Source of the DNA: Labrenzia sp. THAF82
GTDB lineage: Bacteria > Pseudomonadota > Alphaproteobacteria > Rhizobiales > Stappiaceae
Assembly (NCBI RefSeq): GCF_009363435.1
Contig: NZ_CP045354.1
Coordinates: 190,001-254,000 of the forward strand
DNA: 64,000 nt
Direction of reading: 5' to 3'
Position numbers and translations under genes: made by a program
The notes under the pieces: model-generated
What the model was told of the DNA's origin: nothing
Seen by the model: only the letters and a program-made list of their open reading frames with translations
The model's database searches: none
Shown: one piece after another, positions 35,575-44,842 of the stretch
How the letters are laid out: each line of letters starts with the position of its first letter
Position numbering within the stretch: position 1 is the stretch's first letter

Positions 35575-36582
35575 TTAGCTTGCCTTGTTGGAAGACACGG
35601 CAGCGTCGATGACATCCTGACCGATGTCGTCGCGGAATTTGTCCCAAACCGGCTTCATGGTGTTGACCCACTCGTCGCGCTGCTCAGGTGTCAGCTGGCG
35701 AACAACGCCACCGTTTTCGATGATCTTCTGCTTGTTTGCTTCATTGATCTCGGCGGCACGAGCGTTGTACTCGTCGGAAACCTCGTTGAAGATCTTCAGG
35801 AATTGGTCACGTGTGTCAGCTTCCAGGCTGTCGAGCCATTCCTGAGAGGTCACGGCCAGGTAGGTCAGCAGCTGGTGGTTGGTTTCCGTTGTACCGTCCT
35901 GAACTTCAAAGAACTTCTTGGTGTAAATGTTGGACCAGGTGTTTTCCTGACCGTCCACAACACCGGTCTGCAGCGCGCCATAAACTTCCTTGAAGGCGAG
36001 TTTTTGAGCGTTGGCACCCATGGCTTCAATCATGGCCACAGCCACGTCAGATGTCTGAACGCGGAACTTGAGGCCTTTGGCATCGCTCGGAACCAGCAGC
36101 GGCTTGTTCGCGGAGAACTGCTTCAGTCCATTGAAGACATAACCAAGACCGACAAATCCGTAGTCGGACATTGCGCCGAGCAGTTCCTGACCCTTGTCGC
36201 CTTTGGTGAAGGTGGTAACCGCATCCATGTTGGTGAACAGGAACGGAAGGTCGAACACACGGTATTTCAGGGTGTAGGATTCAAACTTGGACAAAGACGG
36301 AGCCGCAAGCTGCACGTCACCCAGAAGCAAGGCTTCCATCACCTTGTTGTCGTCAAAAAGCTGAGACGACGGGAACACCTGCATGCAGGCCTTGCCGTCC
36401 ATTTCCGTGTTGATCCTGTCAGCAAGTGCATTCGCCATTTCACCTTTCGGGTGACCCTGTGCAGAAACGACGTGGCTGAATTTGATGACAACTTCGCCGT
36501 CGCCGCACTCGTCGGCCGCATGAGCCGCGGATGTCATGGCAAAAGAAGCTGCAGCAGCAGCGGCGATCACAAACTTTTTCAT
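35575..36582 (-). CDS. dctP: TRAP transporter C4-dicarboxylate-binding protein DctP
   Basis: Periplasmic binding protein, 335 residues. Signal peptide MKKFVIAAAAAASFAMTSA ending at AHAA. Mature part typical of DctP: VVIKFSHVVSAQGHPKG, LKFRVQTSDVAVAMIEAMGA and GVVDGQENTWSNIY. The R in FRVQ aligns with the carboxylate-binding Arg. GGAGG 7 bases before the ATG. The upstream region holds a sigma-54 promoter and two activator-like palindromes, and dctB/dctD lie nearby, supporting succinate/malate/fumarate as ligands. Confidence 0.95.
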   Translation of the reverse strand: MKKFVIAAAAAASFAMTSAAHAADECGDGEVVIKFSHVVSAQGHPKGEMANALADRINTEMDGKACMQVFPSSQLFDDNKVMEALLLGDVQLAAPSLSKFESYTLKYRVFDLPFLFTNMDAVTTFTKGDKGQELLGAMSDYGFVGLGYVFNGLKQFSANKPLLVPSDAKGLKFRVQTSDVAVAMIEAMGANAQKLAFKEVYGALQTGVVDGQENTWSNIYTKKFFEVQDGTTETNHQLLTYLAVTSQEWLDSLEADTRDQFLKIFNEVSDEYNARAAEINEANKQKIIENGGVVRQLTPEQRDEWVNTMKPVWDKFRDDIGQDVIDAAVSSNKAS

Positions 36583-36659
36583 CTGATGTCCTCCCAGACA
36601 TTTCAATATGGCGGCCGGTTGATCGGCCGGACAGCACCGGGGCTGGTCGCGAGTCTTAT

Positions 36660-36675
36660 GGCAAGGCCCGTGCCA
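36660..36675 (-). promoter_or_regulatory. Sigma-54 promoter of dctP
   Basis: On the minus strand reads TGGCACGGGCCTTGCC, matching the -24/-12 consensus TGGCAC-N5-TTGC. It lies about 80 bases before the dctP start codon. Confidence 0.85.
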
Positions 36676-36759
36676 AATCGCATCAGAGGTCGATAAAACG
36701 CAGATTTCTCTAATTTTGGAATGCGCAATAGACACTCATCTTCGCGGAATACCCTCAAA

Positions 36760-36813
36760 TGTGGGTCGGTTGCGACACAGACACTTCTTTGAATGTGTCG
36801 ATTTCGACACATT
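36760..36813. promoter_or_regulatory. Tandem DctD-type upstream activating sites
   Basis: The distal site contains the perfect palindrome TGTGTCGATTTCGACACA with AA/TT flanks (10-base arms). The proximal site, TGTGGGTCGGTTGCGACACA, is the same pattern with two inserted bases and two changes. Centres are about 33 bases apart and roughly 100-130 bases upstream of the sigma-54 promoter, as expected for an enhancer-binding protein. Confidence 0.7.
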
Positions 36814-36830
36814 TTTTGCATCAAAATGCC

Positions 36831-37745
36831 TTATTGCCAAAGCGCGCCGCTGTTCGGATCGTGATGAAGCGGTGTTGCCAGGGCCTTCAACTTCTCCGGA
36901 TTACGAACAACAAATATGCCATCTATCCGTCCGTCCCCGTCGTAGCTCAGTGTCAGAGCAGTTACGACGCGCATGTTTTCCAGAACGACGATCCCGCGAA
37001 GACCGTTGATGCTGCAAGGTAATACAGGGGCACCTCCCCACAAGCGCCGAAGGATCAGCGCAACATATTTGGCCACATCTCCACGCCCCTCTAGGACACG
37101 GCCCAACGCGGTCGTCTTGCCGCCGCCATCAGACTGAAACCGAACCGTTTCTGAAAGCAGACCGCTGAGCTGTTCCGTAGACCCGCTTTCGAGCGCTTCC
37201 AGAAAAGCAGACAACATGCGTTTTTGATGGTCGGGGGGTGGCACAAAACGCGAGGCCGGGTCCTTGATATGCTTGGCAGCGCGAGACACAAGCTGTCGAC
37301 AAGAGGGCACGCTGAGGTTCAAGGTTTCAGCGACGTCCTCATAAGGGGTGCCAAAGACCTCACGCAACAGATAAGCGGCGCGCTCTTTCGGGCTTAGCCG
37401 CTCCAAAAGCAACAGAAATGCTGTCGTCAATGATTGCGCCCGGTTCAGGTCTGCCTCCGGATCAGTGTCGCCGGCCAGCTGAAGCGGTTCGGGTATCCAC
37501 GGACCCACATAGTCGAGCCGTTTTCTATGGGCTGCCTTCAAACCGTCCAGACAGCGGTTGGTACAGATTGTCGTCAGATAGGCATCTGCGTTGGCCACAG
37601 ATGCCTTGTCCAGTTTCTGCCAGCTCAAGAACGTGTCCTGAACGGCGTCTTCGGCATCGGCCATGGAGCCGAGCATGCGATAAGCCAACCCAAGCAGGCG
37701 CGGGCGGGCAGTTTCAAACATGTCCATGCCCGATGCCTGTCTCAT
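36831..37745 (-). CDS. ECF41-type RNA polymerase sigma factor with SnoaL-like tail
   Basis: 304 residues: sigma region 2 (about 8-75, LGLAYRMLGSMADAEDAVQD), region 4 (about 115-165, LSPKERAAYLLREVF and NLSVPSCRQLVSRA), then a C-terminal NTF2/SnoaL-like domain (about 180-295) ending with the DGIFVVRNPEKL stretch typical of ECF41. In this group the C-terminal domain acts as a built-in regulator in place of an anti-sigma factor. It directly follows its carboxymuconolactone-decarboxylase-like partner. Confidence 0.9.
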   Translation of the reverse strand: MRQASGMDMFETARPRLLGLAYRMLGSMADAEDAVQDTFLSWQKLDKASVANADAYLTTICTNRCLDGLKAAHRKRLDYVGPWIPEPLQLAGDTDPEADLNRAQSLTTAFLLLLERLSPKERAAYLLREVFGTPYEDVAETLNLSVPSCRQLVSRAAKHIKDPASRFVPPPDHQKRMLSAFLEALESGSTEQLSGLLSETVRFQSDGGGKTTALGRVLEGRGDVAKYVALILRRLWGGAPVLPCSINGLRGIVVLENMRVVTALTLSYDGDGRIDGIFVVRNPEKLKALATPLHHDPNSGALWQ

Positions 37746-37746
37746 A

Positions 37747-38178
37747 TCAGTGGTTTGAGACCTGAACCCGATTCCAGAGGTTTATCATGGCAATAGCCGC
37801 TGTGATTGCGCTGATCTGGGCATCTTCGAAGTGATTGCGCAAGTCGGCACGCAAGCGGCCATAGTCGGTGTCCGGGTTCAAATCGGTCAGGGCTTCCGTC
37901 CAGGCAAAGGCTGCTTTTTCAGCCGGCGTGAAATCGTCGACGTGACGCCAGACAACAAGTCTCTGCAACCGCTCCTGGCTTTCTCCATCTGCCAATGCTT
38001 CTTCCGTGTGCATCTTGACGCAGAATGCGCACTGATTCATCTGGGACGCCCGCAAGTCAACCAGATGGCGCAGTTTGGGAGCCAAGTCGGCATTTCCGAT
38101 TTCACCGCTGGCGGCTATGAAGCTCTTTGCGACTGTGGGGATGTTCTGGTGGTGATTGACGGGAGTAACGTTGGTCAT
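37747..38178 (-). CDS. Carboxymuconolactone decarboxylase/AhpD-like protein
   Basis: 143 residues with the AhpD-type active-site motif QMNQCAFCVKMHTEEA (CxxC plus His) after LVDLRASQ. This type of gene is the standard partner and target of ECF41 sigma factors. The ATG has GGAAG about 6 bases upstream. Its stop nearly touches the sigma start, so the two are cotranscribed. Possible peroxide or organic-hydroperoxide reduction role; substrate unknown. Confidence 0.9.
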   Translation of the reverse strand: MTNVTPVNHHQNIPTVAKSFIAASGEIGNADLAPKLRHLVDLRASQMNQCAFCVKMHTEEALADGESQERLQRLVVWRHVDDFTPAEKAAFAWTEALTDLNPDTDYGRLRADLRNHFEDAQISAITAAIAMINLWNRVQVSNH

Positions 38179-38218
38179 AAGTGTCTTCCATGCAATTTTG
38201 TTGAGACTACACACTGAT

Positions 38219-38245
38219 GACGATCAAGCGACTGTGTTTGTGACA
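38219..38245 (-). promoter_or_regulatory. ECF41-type promoter
   Basis: On the minus strand TGTCACA, exactly 16 bases, then CGTC, matching the described ECF41 promoter TGTCACA-N16-CGTC. It lies about 40 bases before the AhpD-like gene and would make the pair autoregulated. Confidence 0.8.
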
Positions 38246-38319
38246 TCGCAAAAGAAAATCTCTCAAAATGCTGCAAGTTCGTAAAATCCGGGAGCCTTGG
38301 AAGTTCCCTGATTGTTGGA

Positions 38320-39663
38320 CTAAGCCGACAGCACTTCGTCTTTTCCGAGCTCGTATTTTCGCATCTTTTCATAAAGCGCCTTGCGGGACAGGCCCAGGTT
38401 TTCGTAGGTCGGCTTGATGGCCCCATCATTGCGTTTGAGCTCCGCAGCGATCAGCGTTCGCTCATAGCTGGCAACCTGCTCAAAAAGGGTAGCGCCGGCT
38501 CCGGACTGCACCTCAGGCATCTGCTCCAGCCCCAGAACGAACCTGTCTGCAACATTGCGCAGTTCACGCACGTTTCCGGGCCAGTCCCGCGTCATCAATC
38601 CAGCCAGATAATCATCCCCGATATCCGGGATTTCCCGCCTGTACCGTGCTCTGGCTTCAACTGTCAGGTGACGAAAGAGCAGAGGAATATCTTCCAAACG
38701 GTCGCGCAGGGGCGGGATCGCGACGTTGACGACATTCAACCGGTAAAAAAGATCAAGCCGGAAACGCCCTTCCTTGCCCGCCGCCTCCAGATCCTCTTTG
38801 GTTGCCGCGATAAAACGCACGTCGAGTTCAATAGGCTTGTTGGAGCCAAGCCGCTCGATCGTCCTGTTTTCGATGACACGCAAGAGTTTCACTTGAAGCT
38901 CCAGAGGCATCGATTCGATTTCATCCAGGAAAACCGTGCCGCCATGGGCATGTTCCAGCTTTCCAATGCGTTGCCCGCTGGCGCCTGTGAAAGCGCCCTT
39001 TTCGTGACCGAAGAGCTCCGATTCTATGATTTCCGCAGGCAATGCGCCGCAATTGAGCGCGACAAACGGTTTGTCCTTGCGCGGCCCTTCATCATGCAGA
39101 GCTCTTGAAACAACTTCCTTTCCCGAGCCGGTTTCGCCAAGGATCAACACATCCGCGTCCGTGGCCGCAAGCGCCGTCACATTTCGGCGCAGCAGCTCCA
39201 TTGCCGGAGTCCGGCCTACCAGACGGCTCTCCAGACCAGTCCGGTCTGCGAGCTCTTCTCTGAGTTTCCTGTTTTCCAAAACAAGGCGGCGCCTGTCGAG
39301 CGCGCGTTCGACAACGGAGGCCAGGTGAGAAACCGAGAAGGGTTTTTCCAGAAAGTCATAGGCGCCCGCGCGCATGGCCTCGACCGCAAGCGGGACATCA
39401 CCATGTCCCGTAATCAGCACGACCGGCAGCGCTGGATCAATTTCGAATGCCTGTTTCATAACCTGGAAACCGTCGGTTCCGGGCATTCTGATATCCGTGA
39501 TCAGCACACCATAAAAATCGCGGCTGATCCGTTCCAGGGCCTCTTCGGCAACACCCGTCGCAAACACATCCTGGCCGGACAGTTCCAGGCCTTGGCCAAG
39601 GGATCTGCGCAGATCCTCTTCATCATCAACCAGCAAAACGGTGGCGTGGTCCATAAACTGCAT
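38320..39663 (-). CDS. dctD: C4-dicarboxylate response regulator DctD (sigma-54 activator)
   Basis: NtrC-family regulator of 447 residues. Receiver domain about 5-125 with VLLVDDEEDL and phosphoacceptor Asp in LITDIRMPGTDG. AAA+ domain about 145-380 with Walker A GETGSGKE, the sigma-54 contact loop GAFTGAS and FLDEIESMP. C-terminal Fis-type helix-turn-helix (YENLGLSRKALYEKMRKY). It lies 4 bases after dctB and very likely drives the dctP sigma-54 promoter. Confidence 0.95.
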   Translation of the reverse strand: MQFMDHATVLLVDDEEDLRRSLGQGLELSGQDVFATGVAEEALERISRDFYGVLITDIRMPGTDGFQVMKQAFEIDPALPVVLITGHGDVPLAVEAMRAGAYDFLEKPFSVSHLASVVERALDRRRLVLENRKLREELADRTGLESRLVGRTPAMELLRRNVTALAATDADVLILGETGSGKEVVSRALHDEGPRKDKPFVALNCGALPAEIIESELFGHEKGAFTGASGQRIGKLEHAHGGTVFLDEIESMPLELQVKLLRVIENRTIERLGSNKPIELDVRFIAATKEDLEAAGKEGRFRLDLFYRLNVVNVAIPPLRDRLEDIPLLFRHLTVEARARYRREIPDIGDDYLAGLMTRDWPGNVRELRNVADRFVLGLEQMPEVQSGAGATLFEQVASYERTLIAAELKRNDGAIKPTYENLGLSRKALYEKMRKYELGKDEVLSA

Positions 39664-39667
39664 CTTC

Positions 39668-41452
39668 CTATTCGGCCGCGAGGACAGTTTCGTCCGCCAC
39701 CGGCAACCGCATTGTGAACACCGCGCCGCCGTCGTCGAGATTTGACGCTTTCAGCGAGCCGGAAAAGTCATGGACGATCTTGTAGGCGATCGACAAGCCC
39801 AAACCGAGCCCGGCCCCGACCTCCTTCGTTGTGAAGAAAGGGTCGAATATCTGCGGCAACACCTCGCCATCTATTCCCGGTCCATTGTCAGACACGGTCA
39901 GCACGGCCTCGGTACCCTGACGATGCAACGAGAGTTTTACATGAGGCAGTGGATTTGCGCCGACAGCATCCACGGCATTGGAGAGCAGATTGATCACCAC
40001 CTGCTCAAGCCGAATGCGGCCCCCCTTAACGATGATGTCCTGTTCGGGCAGGTCGAGATCAAGCCGCACTTCTTTCTGCTTGATCTGCGGCTGAAGAAGC
40101 AGCGTTGCCTCATCGATCACCTGCCGCAACGAAACCGGCTTGATGTCTGTCCCCGATTTGCGTGTGAAGCCTTTCAGCGTTTTCGCAATTTCAGCCATCC
40201 GTGCCACCATGCCGCCAATCCTGGAAAGATTGGTTTTGGCCTCATCGGCCCGGTTCCGATCGATCAGCATGCCGGCAATTTCGGCATCGGAACGAATGGC
40301 GGCAAGCGGTTGATTGTATTCGTGGCTCAAGGCCGCCGACATGCGCCCGAGCGTCGCCAGTTTGGCGGCCTGAACCAATTCAGCCTGGGTCTGGCGCAGA
40401 TTGGCTTCTGCCTGTTCGCGCTCCCGGACTTCCTGTTCCAGCAACACGTTCGTCTTGCGGAGGTCGGCCGTTCGGCTCTGGACCCGGCGTTCAAGACGAA
40501 GGGCCGAGGCCCTGTTCCTGCGCGCCTGACGCATGAAAGCCTCGCGCCTCGCGATCAATACCCAGATACCGCCCGCCGCGATAACGCACACAAGCAGGGC
40601 GACCAGCATGGCCCACCCGGCGCTCTGTCTGGCGTCCTTGATGTCGACCAAGGTTCTGACTTCCCAGCCCAGAACAGGCAGGTCTTCGGCAAGCTGCATA
40701 TGCAAACCTGCATTTCGAGCTGCGGGCAACAGCAACTCGAGACGCCCCGGCAAGGTCAAGTCCGCAATATCAGAACCAGGATCGATATCATCGAACTGTT
40801 TCCCACGCCAAAAGGGTACATTTGTAACAACGACCCTGCCCGAACTGTTAATGGCAACAATCGGATCCTTGCTGAGGGCCCAGGCCTGTTCAACATCGTC
40901 GAGGCTGACCCTGACCGCCAAAACGCCGACCAGAGCATTGTTCCTGCGTAACGGAGACGCGAACACATAGTTGGACGGTGAAATGGGAGTTCCCGGGATC
41001 AATTGACGACCAAGTTGCCCCTGACGCGCTTGTTCAAATGCAATCCGGATGGTCTCGCTGCCACCGATAGCGCCAGCCGGAACGCCGCTCCTGCTGGAAA
41101 CGGACACATTGCCTTGCGGATCCATGATCCAGACTTCCTCAGCCCCCGACATGCCGGCGGCGATGGCGGCAATACCCGGATCGGTGTTGTCGTGCTTTTC
41201 CAACAGCAACTGCGCGACATCAGGCCCACGTGCGAGCAAGGGAGACAAGAGGCGAAACTTGTCGAGAAGACGTTCCAGAACGGCAGACTGCACAGCCAGA
41301 TTGGCCTCTGCCCGGGTTTCCTGCTCTGCAAGGGTAATGCGCAAACTCGCAAGCCCGGTCAGCCAGATAAGGGCAAGCGTGGCGACGACCATGACGGCCC
41401 CGATCGCAAATTTCAGCCTTTTCGAGGCCGGACGCTTGGTTCTGCTTATCAT
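39668..41452 (-). CDS. dctB: C4-dicarboxylate sensor histidine kinase DctB
   Basis: Membrane sensor kinase of about 594 residues: membrane segment about 15-38, periplasmic double-PAS/Cache-type sensor about 45-275 (YVFASPLRRN, VGVLAVRVSLDD), second membrane segment about 285-305, coiled coil about 310-370, then His in ALSHEYNQPLAAI and ATP-binding NLLSNAVDAVG, DNGPGI and GLGLGLSIAY. This HEYNQPL box is typical of DctB. The ATG is chosen over an upstream TTG. Couples to DctD. Confidence 0.94.
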   Translation of the reverse strand: MISRTKRPASKRLKFAIGAVMVVATLALIWLTGLASLRITLAEQETRAEANLAVQSAVLERLLDKFRLLSPLLARGPDVAQLLLEKHDNTDPGIAAIAAGMSGAEEVWIMDPQGNVSVSSRSGVPAGAIGGSETIRIAFEQARQGQLGRQLIPGTPISPSNYVFASPLRRNNALVGVLAVRVSLDDVEQAWALSKDPIVAINSSGRVVVTNVPFWRGKQFDDIDPGSDIADLTLPGRLELLLPAARNAGLHMQLAEDLPVLGWEVRTLVDIKDARQSAGWAMLVALLVCVIAAGGIWVLIARREAFMRQARRNRASALRLERRVQSRTADLRKTNVLLEQEVREREQAEANLRQTQAELVQAAKLATLGRMSAALSHEYNQPLAAIRSDAEIAGMLIDRNRADEAKTNLSRIGGMVARMAEIAKTLKGFTRKSGTDIKPVSLRQVIDEATLLLQPQIKQKEVRLDLDLPEQDIIVKGGRIRLEQVVINLLSNAVDAVGANPLPHVKLSLHRQGTEAVLTVSDNGPGIDGEVLPQIFDPFFTTKEVGAGLGLGLSIAYKIVHDFSGSLKASNLDDGGAVFTMRLPVADETVLAAE

Positions 41453-41521
41453 TCGGCCAGTATAACCAAGGATCTGCAAGCCGAAAGCCTGCCAATAGAA
41501 GCAGAAGGCACGCGAATTCTT

Positions 41522-42634
41522 CTAGAGTGTCAATTCGGCCTGGCTCGCAAGAGCTGGCGCTCTTTGCCGGCGGTCGATGGCTACACTCTTGATGAGAACG
41601 CTCACTCTTTTGCCTGCTGAGAGCCCGAGATCAGCAACAGATGCTCTGGTTATGCGGGCGCGCAATGTCTGTCCGCTTACAGAACACAGAATTTCCGCGT
41701 AGGGACCGGTTTCTTCAGAAATGCTGCTGATGGTTGCCTCGAAGCAATTGCGGATCGACAACCCTTTGGGCGGTGATAGCGCCAGAGCAACGTCCCGAGC
41801 CCTGATACGCAAGCGCACGGCATCGCCGATATCACCGACCTTGCCGGGGATCTGAAGAACCGCGGATCCGATATCGACAAGGCAAAGTCCCCATTCCTGG
41901 TCGATTCCTGCGATTTTTCCTTCAATAAGCGCACCGGCCTCGTGACGACCTGTTGCCCGACCAAGGTCTGTTCGCGTCAACATTTCGGCGACCGGACCGT
42001 AGGCTGGCGTTTGTCCGTCGGACAAGATCACCAGTGTGTTCGACAATCGCGCGACTTCTTCAATCGAGTGGCTGACATAAAGGATCGGCAATCCTGCTTC
42101 CACGCACAAGCGATCAAGATAGGGAAGAATGTCGTTGCGACGGGCCTGATCGAGATTGGCCAGAGGCTCGTCCATGATCAGCAGACGTGGATCTGAAAGA
42201 AGAGCCCGTCCGATTGCCACCCTCTGTCTTTCACCACCTGACAGCGTTGCCGGCTTGCGTTCAAGAAGGCTTTGAAGGCCCAGAAGTTCGACAACTTCAC
42301 CAAAATCCCGACCGGGCGTGCGTCTTCCTGCCCAACGGGAATAGGTGAGGTTCGACTTGACGCTAAGATGCGGAAACAGGCGAGCGTCTTGAAAGACGTG
42401 ACCGATCCGCCTTTGTTGAACTGGCAGATCGACACCGTTTGACGAATCGAAGACCACCGTGCCGTTGACGACAATGTGGCCCTTCTCCGGCTTGATCAGC
42501 CCTGCGATCATATTGGTCAGCGTTGTTTTGCCCGCGCCGGACTGGCCGAACAATGAGGTGACCCCGCCGGCACTTTCAAAGCAGGCGTTCAAGTCCATTT
42601 CGCCGAGTTTGCCAGTGATGTCGACGCTAAGCAT
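41522..42634 (-). CDS. modC: Molybdate ABC transporter ATPase ModC
   Basis: 370-residue cytoplasmic ATPase. Walker A FGQSGAGKTT (about 32-41), Q-loop VFQDARLFPH, signature LSGGERQRVAIGRAL, Walker B LLIMDEPLANLD and switch His in VSHS. The C-terminal part (about 290-360) is a TOBE/Mop-like molybdate-binding domain. The start overlaps modB by 8 bases; a GTG two codons upstream is the alternative. Confidence 0.95.
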   Translation of the reverse strand: MLSVDITGKLGEMDLNACFESAGGVTSLFGQSGAGKTTLTNMIAGLIKPEKGHIVVNGTVVFDSSNGVDLPVQQRRIGHVFQDARLFPHLSVKSNLTYSRWAGRRTPGRDFGEVVELLGLQSLLERKPATLSGGERQRVAIGRALLSDPRLLIMDEPLANLDQARRNDILPYLDRLCVEAGLPILYVSHSIEEVARLSNTLVILSDGQTPAYGPVAEMLTRTDLGRATGRHEAGALIEGKIAGIDQEWGLCLVDIGSAVLQIPGKVGDIGDAVRLRIRARDVALALSPPKGLSIRNCFEATISSISEETGPYAEILCSVSGQTLRARITRASVADLGLSAGKRVSVLIKSVAIDRRQRAPALASQAELTL

Positions 42635-43358
42635 CGGCACCCCCTATTCTGTTGCGCAATCGGCGCGCCAACAGTTCAGAGGCAATCAGTGCGGCAAATG
42701 CCACGAAGGCTGCAATCAGTGTCAAACGGAAGGCTGCAATGTCTCCGCTGGGTGTTTGTGTTGCCGTATAAAGCGCCAATGCCAACGTACGGGTCTCACC
42801 GGGAATGTTGGAGACAAACGTAATCGTAGCGCCAAATTCCCCCATCGCCTTGGCGAATCCCAAAATCGCGCCTCCAAGAATACCCGGAAGAGCGAGCGGC
42901 AGCGAAATAGTCAGGAAAGCCGTGAGCCGGCGCGCGCCAAGTGACTTGGCCGCATCTTCCAGCTTGGGATCAACTGCCTCAAATGAAAGGCGGATGGGGC
43001 GGACCATGAGCGGAAACGCCATGACGCCTGCGGCAAGTGCCGCACCGGTCCAGTTGAATGCAAAGCTGACGCCAAAGGTGTTGTCGAGAAAGGACCCGAT
43101 TGGTCCCTTTTTGCCGAATGCCAGAAGAAGCACATAGCCCGTGACAACAGGTGGCAGAACAAGGGGCAGATGCACAAGGGCGTTGACAACACCGTGGCCG
43201 GGAAACCGAAACCGCGCAAGCAGATAGGCAACAAGAACGGCCATCGGAAGCGCAAATGCCAGGGCGACGCTTGCCACCTTGAGGGTCAGGATCAGAGCCT
43301 GCCATTCGGCCGGTTGAAGATCGAAAAAATCCACGTGCGCCCAGTCTGTTGGATCCAA
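42627..43358 (-). CDS. modB: Molybdate ABC transporter permease ModB
   Basis: Inner-membrane permease of 243 residues with five or six hydrophobic segments and the ATPase-contacting loop containing DAAKSLGARRL and LGFAKAMGEFGAT. The first candidate start is TTG with no clear ribosome-binding site, so the exact N-terminus is uncertain (a GTG eight codons later is possible). 21 bases after modA. Confidence 0.94.
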   Translation of the reverse strand: MDPTDWAHVDFFDLQPAEWQALILTLKVASVALAFALPMAVLVAYLLARFRFPGHGVVNALVHLPLVLPPVVTGYVLLLAFGKKGPIGSFLDNTFGVSFAFNWTGAALAAGVMAFPLMVRPIRLSFEAVDPKLEDAAKSLGARRLTAFLTISLPLALPGILGGAILGFAKAMGEFGATITFVSNIPGETRTLALALYTATQTPSGDIAAFRLTLIAAFVAFAALIASELLARRLRNRIGGADA

Positions 43359-43379
43359 TGGCTGCGCCCGATCCGCAGC

Positions 43380-44138
43380 CTAGCCTTCCTTATCGGTTAG
43401 AAAGCCCGATGAGTGCAAGATCTCTTGCGCGACAGGTCCTGCGAGGAACTGAAGAAACCGGTCTGTGTGCGCATGTGACCCATTCACTGTTTGCGCGGCC
43501 AGATACCGGATCCTGGGGTGACGATCTTCGGGAAATTCGTAAACGACCAGCGCGTCGGGTGCGACAACTGCATCTGTCTGGTACACAAGACCAAAAGGAA
43601 CGTCGCCGCGAGCCACCGCAGCCAACACGATACGCACATTGTCCATTGGCGCGAGATGCGACGAAACACGATCCCAAAGCCCGAGGGCTTGAAGGGCAGC
43701 TTTTCCATATCGGCCAGCGGGGACAGTTTCCGGGTCCGCAATTGCCAGACGCTCGCCCTCCAACCGCACTGGAAGGTCGGAAGCGCCAGGTTTGAGTTGT
43801 GGGCTGCCTGCCGGTGCCAACAATACAAGCCGATTGGATGCGATTTCTCGAACGGACCCCAGCACGACGGCCTGCCGATCAACGACATAGTCCATCCATT
43901 CCGCATCAGCTGATACGAACGCATCGGCGGGTGCACCTGCTTCTATCTGGCGCGCAAGCGTTCCGGTTCCGGCAAAGGAAAAGAGAACACTCGTTCCGCT
44001 TTCTTCGGCGAAGGCCGTACCGATTTCTTCCATCGCCTCGCGCATGCTGGCCGCCGCAAATACGGTGAGTGGCTGATCGGCCCGCGCAGGAACAACCAGC
44101 AAGATCGACAGTACAAGGGCTTTTAAGATGTCCAGCAA
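43380..44138 (-). CDS. modA: Molybdate-binding periplasmic protein ModA
   Basis: 252 residues with a signal peptide ending near PARA. Oxyanion-contact features typical of ModA: VFAAASMREAMEEI, FAGTGTLARQIEAGAPADAF, DPETVPAGRYGKAAL and PFGLVYQTDAV. The start is TTG, as no in-frame ATG or GTG precedes the signal peptide. The 228 bases upstream contain a TGCAT-N8-ATGCA repeat but no recognisable ModE box. Confidence 0.93.
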   Translation of the reverse strand: MLDILKALVLSILLVVPARADQPLTVFAAASMREAMEEIGTAFAEESGTSVLFSFAGTGTLARQIEAGAPADAFVSADAEWMDYVVDRQAVVLGSVREIASNRLVLLAPAGSPQLKPGASDLPVRLEGERLAIADPETVPAGRYGKAALQALGLWDRVSSHLAPMDNVRIVLAAVARGDVPFGLVYQTDAVVAPDALVVYEFPEDRHPRIRYLAAQTVNGSHAHTDRFLQFLAGPVAQEILHSSGFLTDKEG

Positions 44139-44366
44139 GCAGTCACCACTTTTTCGATTTCACGATGCATCAGCATTTATGCACCATCCAAAAACGCATC
44201 AATAGGCCAGCCTGTTTCTTCTGAAGGCGATTTGGGTTGTTCACGCGATTGTCTTCGCCTGCTTCAACTTGAAAAGACAAGAGCGCCAATCAATTCTGCC
44301 TTTAGCCGGGTCGGGCGAAAACACAAGTCATTCGGTAACTTCAGACGAATGCGAGAGGAATGACAT

Positions 44367-44774
44367 ATGACAATCGAACTGGTTTCACAGGTCCCTGATG
44401 TCGACATCTATCTGCAACTGCGCACGAATGGTGGCCTGAGCGGTTATGACCGGAACGCTGCCGAAATCGGATTGAAGAACAGCCTTTTCTCCGTTCTGTT
44501 GCTGGACGAGGGAACACCGATTGGCATGGGACGCCTGATCGGCGACGGCGGCTGTTTCGTTCAAGTGACCGACATAGTCGTGCTGCCCGCGTACCAGGGC
44601 CTGGGATTGGGGAAGCGTATCATGGCAGCCCTGACCGAATTCATAGAAACCAGACTCCCACCGACAACCTATGTCAGTCTGATCGCCGACGTGCCTGCAA
44701 ACAAGCTTTATGAACAGTTCGGCTTTCGTGAGACCGCCCCAGCCTCTATTGGCATGTCCAGGCGGTCAAGCTGA
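44367..44774 (+). CDS. GNAT family N-acetyltransferase
   Basis: 135 residues of the GCN5-related fold. Acetyl-CoA motif A is QVTDIVVLPAYQGLGLGKRI (Q/R-x-x-G-x-G/A type) and motif B follows in YVSLIADVPANKLYEQFGF. GAGGAATGACAT precedes the ATG. The N-terminus YDRNAAEIGLKNS resembles small aminoglycoside- or amine-type acetyltransferases, but the substrate is unknown. Confidence 0.87.
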   Translation: MTIELVSQVPDVDIYLQLRTNGGLSGYDRNAAEIGLKNSLFSVLLLDEGTPIGMGRLIGDGGCFVQVTDIVVLPAYQGLGLGKRIMAALTEFIETRLPPTTYVSLIADVPANKLYEQFGFRETAPASIGMSRRSS

Positions 44775-44842
44775 CCCTGTTTACGTAATTCTTACGCCTG
44801 CACCACTAGAATGAAGCTCCATCGGCTCCGGGGTTTTTGCAA

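Noticed and set aside
35515..36696. 393-codon plus-strand ORF opposite dctP
   Set aside because: Antisense shadow of dctP; no ribosome-binding site or recognisable domain.
39770..40951. 393-codon plus-strand ORF opposite dctB
   Set aside because: Antisense shadow of a clear sensor kinase.
44139..44366. Possible ModE box upstream of modA
   Set aside because: Only a short TGCAT/ATGCA repeat is present; it does not resemble the AT-rich ModE palindrome.
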